DNA from: an uncultured Spirochaetales bacterium | GTDB lineage: Bacteria; Spirochaetota; Spirochaetia; Sphaerochaetales; Sphaerochaetaceae | Length of the DNA: 64,000 nucleotides | Direction: 5' to 3' | Assembly: GCA_944388965.1 (NCBI GenBank) | Contig: CALXKL010000001.1 | Location: 62,001-126,000, forward strand | In this document: in pieces, positions 58,374 to 64,000 of the stretch | Layout of the letters: each line of letters begins with the position of its first letter | Position numbering within the stretch: position 1 is the stretch's first letter | Position numbers and translations under genes: made by a program | The notes under the pieces: model-generated | What the model was told of the DNA's origin: nothing | Databases searched by the model: none | Seen by the model: the letters and a program-made list of their open reading frames with translations, nothing else

Positions 58374-59951
58374 ATGAGCGAGAATCAGCAGACACATTGG
58401 GCGGACATATACGCCGACAGGATAATAAGGGAGAAGGGCGACAAGGATGTCTACACCTGCGCAAGCGGCATCACGCCCTCCGGCACGGTTCATATCGGAA
58501 ACTTCCGCGAGATCATCTCGGTGGAGCTGGTGGTGAGGGCCCTCAGGGCCAAGGGGAGGAATGTCCGCTTCATCTACAGCTGGGACGACTACGACGTCTT
58601 CAGGAAGGTCCCGAAGAACATGCCCGAGCCCGAACTGCTTGAGACGTACCTTCGAAAGCCCATAACGCTGGTTCCTGACACCACGGGCCAGGCCGACAGC
58701 TATGCCAGGAAGAACGAGCTGGATGTCGAGCGCATCCTGCCTGTCGTCGGCGTGAACCCGGAGTACCTCTATCAGGCCGAACGCTATCGCAGCGGCATGT
58801 ATGCCGAGGGCATGAGGAGGGCACTGGAGAAGAGGGACGAGATCCGCGCGATCCTGAACGAGTTCCGCACGCAGCCGCTTGGAGACGACTGGTGGCCCAT
58901 CTCCATCTTCTCGTCGTTCACCGACAAGGATACGACGACTGTGCTCTCCTGGGACGGCGAATACGGCGTGACGTACCGCGACGACTCCACCGGCCAGGAG
59001 GAGACCATAGACCTCAGGACGACTCCCTATGCGAAGCTTCCTTGGAGGATCGACTGGCCGATGAGATGGGCCAGGGAGGGCGTCGACTTCGAGCCCGCCG
59101 GCAAGGACCATCACAGTGAAGGCGGTTCGTTCGACACGTCAAGGAAGGTCGTCACTCTGTTCGGTGGACAGGCTCCAGTGTCCTTCCAGTACGACTTCAT
59201 CTCCATCAAGGGGCGCGGAGGCAAGATATCGTCCTCGTCCGGCGAGGTGATATCCCTTTATGACGTGCTTGAGGTCTACACTCCGGAAATCTGCCGCTAC
59301 CTTTTCGTCTCGACCCGTCCGAACACCGAGTTCGCCATCTCGTTCGACCTGGACGTGCTGAAGATCTACGAGGACTACGACAACTGCGAGCGCATCTACT
59401 TCGGACTGCTGAACGTCAACGACAAGAGGCGCGAGAAGGAGAAGAGGATATACGAGCTGTCGCAGGTGAGCGACGAGATTCCCACCGAACCCGGCTACCA
59501 GATTCCTTTCCGTCATCTGTGCAATCTGCTGCAGATCCATGGCGGCGACATCGATGCGGTCATCGGCTCGCTCGAAGGCGTCACCGAAAGCCAGAAGAAG
59601 AGGCTCGAGGTGCGCTGCCGCTGCGCCTGGAACTGGATCACCACCTTCGCTCCGGAGGACTTCCGCTTCTCGCTTGCCGACTCCGACAGCCCGCTGGTCG
59701 AGGTCACCGACAGCCAGAGGGCGGCTTTGAAGGACCTGGCAGGCTACGTCGAGAAGTATCTGGAGGACACTCCTGAGAAGGCCTTCTCCGACTACATCTA
59801 CAAGGCCTGTGCGGATAACGGCGTCGAGAACGCCGAATTCTTCACCACGGTCTACAAGGTGCTGATCGGCAAGGAGCGCGGTCCAAAGCTTGCAGGATTC
59901 CTCAAGGCCTGTCCGAAGGATAGGGTGGTGGAGATACTCTCCAGGTATTGA
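58374..59951 (+). CDS. lysS: Lysyl-tRNA synthetase, class I
   Basis: 525 residues. Class I core: TPSGTVHIGNFREI (HIGN at 40-43) and the KMSKS-type KGRGGKISSSSGEVI. Class I LysRS is found in archaea, alphaproteobacteria and spirochaetes rather than the class II enzyme of most bacteria, so it supports the taxonomic call. C-terminal anticodon-binding helices are complete. Confidence 0.95.
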   Translation: MSENQQTHWADIYADRIIREKGDKDVYTCASGITPSGTVHIGNFREIISVELVVRALRAKGRNVRFIYSWDDYDVFRKVPKNMPEPELLETYLRKPITLVPDTTGQADSYARKNELDVERILPVVGVNPEYLYQAERYRSGMYAEGMRRALEKRDEIRAILNEFRTQPLGDDWWPISIFSSFTDKDTTTVLSWDGEYGVTYRDDSTGQEETIDLRTTPYAKLPWRIDWPMRWAREGVDFEPAGKDHHSEGGSFDTSRKVVTLFGGQAPVSFQYDFISIKGRGGKISSSSGEVISLYDVLEVYTPEICRYLFVSTRPNTEFAISFDLDVLKIYEDYDNCERIYFGLLNVNDKRREKEKRIYELSQVSDEIPTEPGYQIPFRHLCNLLQIHGGDIDAVIGSLEGVTESQKKRLEVRCRCAWNWITTFAPEDFRFSLADSDSPLVEVTDSQRAALKDLAGYVEKYLEDTPEKAFSDYIYKACADNGVENAEFFTTVYKVLIGKERGPKLAGFLKACPKDRVVEILSRY

Positions 59952-59989
59952 TTTCTGCACTATCGGTTGATTTGTCACCCGGCGTTTTG

Positions 59990-60017
59990 TTGCACCATGG
60001 CCGTGCTCTGGTATAAT
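59990..60017 (+). promoter_or_regulatory. Promoter of the LacI regulator
   Basis: TTGCAC (59990-59995), 16-bp spacer, perfect TATAAT (60012-60017), ten bases before the ATG at 60028. Confidence 0.6.
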
Positions 60018-60027
60018 CGAGTATGTC

Positions 60028-61062
60028 ATGGGTGAAGTAAGGACGATAAGGGATGTTGCCCGCATCGCGGGCGTATCTGTCGCATCCGTCTCGAGGACGA
60101 TCAACGACAGCGGATATGTCTCACCTTCGACCAGGGAGAAAATAGAGAAGGTCATCCGGGAATACGACTTCCATCCGAACATGTCGGCACGTGACCTGAA
60201 GACGCGCTCCTCATCTCTGATAGCCTTCGTCATATCGGATGAAATCAACGAGTACTATTACAACCTCATAGAGGTGATCAACCGCCGGATCAAATCCGAC
60301 GGCTATTCCATGATCGTCTGCAATTCCTTCAACGATCCGTTGATCGAGAAGCGTAATCTTGCCATGCTGTCCAACGGAGCGGTCTCCTGCATCATCCTCA
60401 ACAGATGTCTGGGCAACGAGGCCTTCATAACGAGGCTCAGCCACAGAATCCCCATCATCCTGCTCCACAGGCGCATACGCGACGAGGAGTTCAAAGGCGA
60501 CTACGTCGATGCCGACTTCCCCCAGGCCGCATATGTATACACGAAGATGCTCCTTTGCAAGGGCCACCGGCGCATCGCGTTCGTATCCGGAAACCTGGAG
60601 CTCGGGTCGTTCGCCGACAGGTTCACCGCCTTCAGGAAGGCCATGCAGGAAGAGGGTGTGGATGGCGGGGAGTACGAGGACTGCATACGTACCGGGACGG
60701 CCACCATCCAGATGGGAGGCGAGGCGATGGAGTCGCTGATGAGCCAGCCGAAGCCTCCTTCAGCCGCCCTTATCTGCCACAATCTCATATGCATCGGTGC
60801 CCTGAGGTGGCTCAAGCGAAACAGGATCGAGATACCGGACAGGCTGTCCATCGCCGCTCCATGCAATCTGAATCTGAATGACCTGTACTACGTCTCCATC
60901 TCCTCGGCGCTTCCCGACCTCGAGGAGCTTGGCGGGCGCATTGCGCAGTATGCCATCTCCCGCATAAGGGATGAAGCCGGGCAGATCCCCTGTCGTAGTT
61001 CCGTCCTTCATGTGAACCTGCTTTTCGGGGACAGCATACGCGAAGCTGGACAGTTTACATGA
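60028..61062 (+). CDS. LacI family transcriptional regulator
   Basis: 344 residues. The N-terminal HTH TIRDVARIAGVSVASVSRTIN is followed by the hinge SPSTREKIEKVIREYDFHPN and a periplasmic-binding-protein-like core (LIAFVISDEIN, RIAFVSGNLELGSF). It is 100 bp upstream of the MFS-binding protein-permease cluster, and CG-centred palindromes lie in that gap, so it probably senses a sugar and represses the cluster. Confidence 0.92.
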   Translation: MGEVRTIRDVARIAGVSVASVSRTINDSGYVSPSTREKIEKVIREYDFHPNMSARDLKTRSSSLIAFVISDEINEYYYNLIEVINRRIKSDGYSMIVCNSFNDPLIEKRNLAMLSNGAVSCIILNRCLGNEAFITRLSHRIPIILLHRRIRDEEFKGDYVDADFPQAAYVYTKMLLCKGHRRIAFVSGNLELGSFADRFTAFRKAMQEEGVDGGEYEDCIRTGTATIQMGGEAMESLMSQPKPPSAALICHNLICIGALRWLKRNRIEIPDRLSIAAPCNLNLNDLYYVSISSALPDLEELGGRIAQYAISRIRDEAGQIPCRSSVLHVNLLFGDSIREAGQFT

Positions 61063-61110
61063 CTTCAGTGCTTGCGTGAATGTCTACTACTTAATTTTTC
61101 AATTAAAAGT

Positions 61111-61120
61111 AAACCGATTT
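61111..61120. promoter_or_regulatory. LacI-type operator candidate 1
   Basis: AAACCGATTT, a CG-centred near-palindrome typical of LacI family sites, 17 bp upstream of the promoter -35. Confidence 0.5.
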
Positions 61121-61127
61121 ATTTTTC

Positions 61128-61155
61128 TTGACAGCCATGAAAACCGGTTTATACT
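61128..61155 (+). promoter_or_regulatory. Promoter of the MFS/sugar importer operon
   Basis: TTGACA (61128-61133, perfect), 16-bp spacer, TATACT (61150-61155). Confidence 0.65.
61141..61150. promoter_or_regulatory. LacI-type operator candidate 2
   Basis: AAACCGGTTT, a perfect palindrome located in the spacer of the promoter, 30 bp centre-to-centre from candidate 1. Confidence 0.55.
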
Positions 61156-61164
61156 CTTAAATAT

Positions 61165-62433
61165 ATGGAAACGTTTACACATCGCGGACGGAACCCTTAT
61201 CTATATCTTCTTCCGGTAAGCTTCCTCAGCACAGGGATAAGCGCTTTCCTCACGTTTCCACGCAGCATGAGACTGTTCGACATCGGAGTGGGTGTCGCGA
61301 TATACGGAGTACTGCTTTCGCTCTCGAGTCTCGTGTCCCTTGTCATGAACGCGTTCATCGGAAGACTGGTGGACCGGTATGGCTGCCTATCAGCCGTCCT
61401 GAAGGCGCTGCTGGCGGTTTCGATCGTCAGCCATTTCTTCTACATCTTCTCGGACGACATGGTCCTGCTGTCCATCCTGCTGGTCCTGGAGACGGCTGCG
61501 AGCAAGGTCTTCGTCGTGTTCATCTCCCAGGTGATATCGGGAATCGCTCCTGCCAGTTACGGGAGAGGCCTTGGCTATTACAAGCTTGCAGGATCCGTCG
61601 CATGGGCCATCTGTGCATCCGTCTCAGGCTATGTGACCAGCTATTTCGGCTTCAGCTCCCTCATGACGGTCGTGTTCGTCATGGCAGTTGCGAAGATGGT
61701 GCTGCTGACAAGGCTGCTTCTCATCTACGACAGTCGTACAAAGGACACTAGGACAAGGCACACATGCGATGTTCCGGTAAGAGACATACTCAGCGCATCG
61801 ATGGTCAATGCCCTGGTCCTGTACATGATAATGCAGCTGCAGTCGAACGGAGGGTTCTCATACCTGCAGATATATCTGTCGACGGTCCTCGGTCTGGACG
61901 AGATCGAGTCCGGCCATATCCTCGCCGCATCCGGGATATTCGAGATTCTCATAGCCGCGCTAGTAGGACGCATATGCGATGTCGGCCGCAACGGCATGAA
62001 GACGATGGTGGTGGTCGGGTCCGTCCTGTCGGCGATTCGCTGGCTCGTTCTTGGAAACGTTTACATAGGGTTCGCAGGGCTTCTTTTCACACAGTTCCTG
62101 CACGGAGTGATGATCTGCACGATAAACATCGCGTTCATCGACTATTTCCGCGCCCTGACCAGAGATGAGGGATTCGGTACCGCGATAGGTCTGGCCGGAG
62201 CGCTGAGCAGTCTGTGCACAATGGCCGGTTCCTGGCTGTTCGGCCTTGTCGGGGACGGATTCGGGTTGTCCAGCGCGTACAGGTGGCTTGGCCTGCTCGG
62301 TCTGCTCTCTGTCGCCGCATTCCTCGTCGTGGACGTCATCGTCCGCCCGGCACCATCCCGATGCCGCATGACTCATGCATTTGCTTTTGAAAGTGCAAAT
62401 ACAAGGAAATTCGAAAAGGAGGATTCGAAATGA
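61165..62433 (+). CDS. MFS transporter
   Basis: 422 residues, about twelve helices; starts at the ATG 61165, nine bases after the -10. DRYGCLSAVLKALLAVS and DVGRNGMKTMVVVGSVL are the two A-type cytoplasmic loops (GRLVDRYG). Substrate unknown, but the neighbours suggest a sugar or glycoside. The ATG lies just in front of a TGGAAACGTTTACA palindrome that recurs inside the gene. The stop overlaps the binding-protein start (ATGA). Confidence 0.85.
   Translation: METFTHRGRNPYLYLLPVSFLSTGISAFLTFPRSMRLFDIGVGVAIYGVLLSLSSLVSLVMNAFIGRLVDRYGCLSAVLKALLAVSIVSHFFYIFSDDMVLLSILLVLETAASKVFVVFISQVISGIAPASYGRGLGYYKLAGSVAWAICASVSGYVTSYFGFSSLMTVVFVMAVAKMVLLTRLLLIYDSRTKDTRTRHTCDVPVRDILSASMVNALVLYMIMQLQSNGGFSYLQIYLSTVLGLDEIESGHILAASGIFEILIAALVGRICDVGRNGMKTMVVVGSVLSAIRWLVLGNVYIGFAGLLFTQFLHGVMICTINIAFIDYFRALTRDEGFGTAIGLAGALSSLCTMAGSWLFGLVGDGFGLSSAYRWLGLLGLLSVAAFLVVDVIVRPAPSRCRMTHAFAFESANTRKFEKEDSK
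61166..61179. promoter_or_regulatory. cre/LacI-like palindrome at the MFS start codon
   Basis: TGGAAACGTTTACA fits the catabolite-responsive-element pattern TGNAANCGNTNNCA. It overlaps the start codon. An identical 14-mer is at 62052-62065. Confidence 0.5.
62052..62065. promoter_or_regulatory. Identical cre/LacI-like palindrome inside the MFS gene
   Basis: TGGAAACGTTTACA again, 886 bp downstream of the first copy, within codons for LGNVYIG. May be a second operator or a coincidence of codon use. Confidence 0.35.
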
Positions 62434-63731
62434 AGAAAGTTCTTCTCACTTCTCTCGTGATGCTTCTCTCGCTGTGCCTGTTCGCCGGCGGCAGTGGAGA
62501 GAGCACGTCTTCCGGCGGATCTGCCGAGAATCCCGTCACGATCACGTTCATGCACGACTGGCCTGAATACCAGCAGCAGTTCGAGCAGATCGTAGCCGAC
62601 TTCGAGGCGGCCAACCCGGATATCAAGGTCGAGACCACCGTCATCACATGGGACATCCTCACCAGGACGCTCCAGACATCCTTCGCCTCCGGCGATGCAT
62701 ACGATGTCGCGGCATGCTGGCTCGACAGGGTGGGTGGATTCAACGCCCTCGGCGCCTGCTACGACCTCACGGATGCGATGATGGAGAACGATGGCGAATG
62801 GGCAGACGAGTTCGTCGGTCCTTCGCTTGAGCTGGGAACCGTCAACGGCCATATCTATGGCGTACCGTTCCGCTCGACCTGTACGATCCTCGTCTACAAC
62901 AAGACGATGATGGACGAGCACGGCTGGCAGGTTCCGACCACGCTCGAGGAGTTCGAGGCCCTCATGGAAGAGATCGTCAGCACGACCGACGGAATCACGC
63001 CGCTGATCACACCGGGCAATCCCCAGGCCTTCCAGATCGCATCCCTGACGAAGACGCTTGCGGAGCATGAGCTGTACAAGTCCGGCAAGCTTCTCGACGA
63101 GGAGTACCTCAGCGGAAGGATGAGCGATGTCGGCGACGAGTACGCGAAGGCCGCTGCAAAGCTCAGACAGTGGGCTCAGAAGGGCTACATCGGTGCCGAT
63201 TCCATGGCTCTTACCGGAACCGAGGCCACTGCCCAGTTCTTCACAGGCAAGGGCGTGTTCTTCTTCGCAAACAACAATGAGCTGTCCGCACTCCAGACGA
63301 ACGCTGCGGATGCAGGCATCGAGATCGCCTTCATGCCGTTCCCCGCACCGGAAGGAGTCCCCACACTGCTGTACAACTACGGTGTAGACGGATGGATGGT
63401 GTACTCCGGAACGAAGCATCCCGAAGAGGCGATCAGATTCCTGAAGTATCTCTCCAGCTACGATGTCCAGCAGAAGTTCGGAAACGAGACGCTGTCGGTC
63501 ATGGGCAACAGGAACTGCACATACGACAACGAGTATCTCAACCAGTTCGTCGAGATCTTCACATCCGGTGAATCGCACAGAATCAAGTTCGACTACAACC
63601 AGGGCAACCTCATCACCGACGAGGCCCTTGCGATCGGAGACTTCTTCGTCAATCCTGCAGCGACCCCGGAGGATCTTGGTCAGGCGATCGTGACACTCAA
63701 GGAGAACTGCATCAACGAGAATGCGGTCTGA
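62430..63731 (+). CDS. Extracellular sugar-binding protein of an ABC importer
   Basis: 433 residues behind AGGAGG. Signal peptide MKKVLLTSLVMLLSLCLFA is cut before GGSGES, without a lipobox Cys. The mature protein is a solute-binding family 1 type: TITFMHDWPEYQQQFEQIVADFE, YGVPFRSTCTILVYNKTMMDEHGW and GKGVFFFANNNELSAL. The permease follows at 63791, and the LacI regulator lies upstream. Sugar not identifiable. Confidence 0.92.
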   Translation: MKKVLLTSLVMLLSLCLFAGGSGESTSSGGSAENPVTITFMHDWPEYQQQFEQIVADFEAANPDIKVETTVITWDILTRTLQTSFASGDAYDVAACWLDRVGGFNALGACYDLTDAMMENDGEWADEFVGPSLELGTVNGHIYGVPFRSTCTILVYNKTMMDEHGWQVPTTLEEFEALMEEIVSTTDGITPLITPGNPQAFQIASLTKTLAEHELYKSGKLLDEEYLSGRMSDVGDEYAKAAAKLRQWAQKGYIGADSMALTGTEATAQFFTGKGVFFFANNNELSALQTNAADAGIEIAFMPFPAPEGVPTLLYNYGVDGWMVYSGTKHPEEAIRFLKYLSSYDVQQKFGNETLSVMGNRNCTYDNEYLNQFVEIFTSGESHRIKFDYNQGNLITDEALAIGDFFVNPAATPEDLGQAIVTLKENCINENAV

Positions 63732-63740
63732 TTCCACTTG

Positions 63741-63770
63741 CGTCCGGCTGCCGGAGGCGGCGGCCGGACG
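63741..63770 (+). promoter_or_regulatory. Intercistronic hairpin between binding protein and permease
   Basis: CGTCCGGC (63741-63748) pairs perfectly with GCCGGACG (63763-63770), 13 bases before the GGAGG-type site of the permease. Such stems raise binding-protein mRNA relative to permease mRNA. Confidence 0.5.
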
Positions 63771-63790
63771 ATCTTGAAAGGAGGTACATC

Positions 63791-64000
63791 ATGGCAGGTA
63801 GCATAACCAAGGTGGAACGCAACAGAAAGCTGTGGGGATACGTGTTTCTGATACCATCCCTGTTCTTTCTTGTCATGTTCATCCTGTATCCGCTGGTGAA
63901 CAGCATATTCATGAGCTTCACCAACTGGACAGGCTTCAACAACGATTCCTATTCATTCGTCGGCGCGAAGAACTATGTGGATCTGTTCACGAAGAACCCG
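63791..64000 (+). CDS. Sugar ABC transporter permease, MalF type (partial, C-terminus outside window)
   Basis: 70 codons are visible from the ATG at 63791, after AAAGGAGG. The first membrane helix is GYVFLIPSLFFLVMFILYPLV followed by SFTNWTGFN and FVGAKNYVDLF, the standard N-terminus of MalF/UgpA-type permeases. The rest, and probably a MalG-type partner, lie beyond the window. Confidence 0.88.
   Translation, partial: MAGSITKVERNRKLWGYVFLIPSLFFLVMFILYPLVNSIFMSFTNWTGFNNDSYSFVGAKNYVDLFTKNP

Noticed and set aside
1-64000. CRISPR arrays, insertion sequences, prophage or rRNA genes
   Set aside because: No regular short repeat-spacer series, transposase, integrase, phage structural genes or rRNA sequences were recognised on either strand.

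Overview
The window is a gene-dense, GC-rich bacterial chromosome segment that looks spirochaetal, most likely Sphaerochaeta- or Treponema-like. The support is a class I lysyl-tRNA synthetase, a short alanyl-tRNA synthetase without the C-terminal domain, diderm envelope genes (lnt, an outer-membrane barrel, SPOR/RlpA) and binding proteins whose signal peptides end in FAGG-S-ES. This is inferred from gene content; no phylogeny was run.

Layout. 0-9 kb: purD (cut by the left edge), dus, ricT/yaaT-like, rpsT, HU, lnt, cinA, rho, rpmE. 9-15.3 kb: an overlapping operon holding a GalK-like protein, surE, a CxxC protein, iscS, nifU, a small HTH protein, a PanE-like reductase and a DprA-like protein. 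15.3-24.3 kb: alaS, an unknown gene, two hsp20 genes behind a sigma-54-like promoter, an XRE regulator divergent from a Big2 lipoprotein, and a GH2-like protein. 24.4-24.9 kb: a probable type I toxin-antitoxin locus with a second, toxin-less antitoxin copy. 24.9-38.2 kb: nadE, GNAT, MBL hydrolase, polA, coaE, a repeat-containing acidic membrane protein, a KamA-type radical SAM protein, GNAT, an FGGY-like protein, gtrA, an unknown secreted protein, and trmD fused to a degenerate APH-like kinase domain. 38.2-40 kb: an AT-richer accessory patch with a PIN-toxin remnant, a second type I-like toxin-antitoxin locus with a G9 tract at the toxin start, and higBA with a nonsense-mutated toxin. 40-46 kb: tRNA-Val, a small secreted protein, a region with an iterated 12-bp motif, and a BMP/nucleoside-type ABC transporter. 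46-52 kb: recX, adenine deaminase, an NCS2 purine permease, an aldehyde ferredoxin oxidoreductase-like protein and a phosphodiesterase. 52-64 kb: tRNA-Arg, a NusG paralogue, a histidine phosphatase, two transporters, an outer-membrane barrel, an acyltransferase-like protein and RlpA, lysS, then a LacI regulator, MFS transporter and the start of a sugar ABC importer.

Themes. The purine genes (41-50 kb) suggest nucleoside and base salvage; the right end looks like a LacI-controlled sugar-uptake operon. Many genes have a -10 box only 6-10 bp before the start codon and no Shine-Dalgarno, which points to frequent leaderless mRNA. Several enzyme-family members lack catalytic residues: GalK-like, GH2-like, FGGY-like and the APH domain on TrmD. 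The strongest leads are the TrmD-APH fusion, the two type I-like toxin-antitoxin loci with a shared RNA hairpin motif, and the leaderless-promoter pattern.
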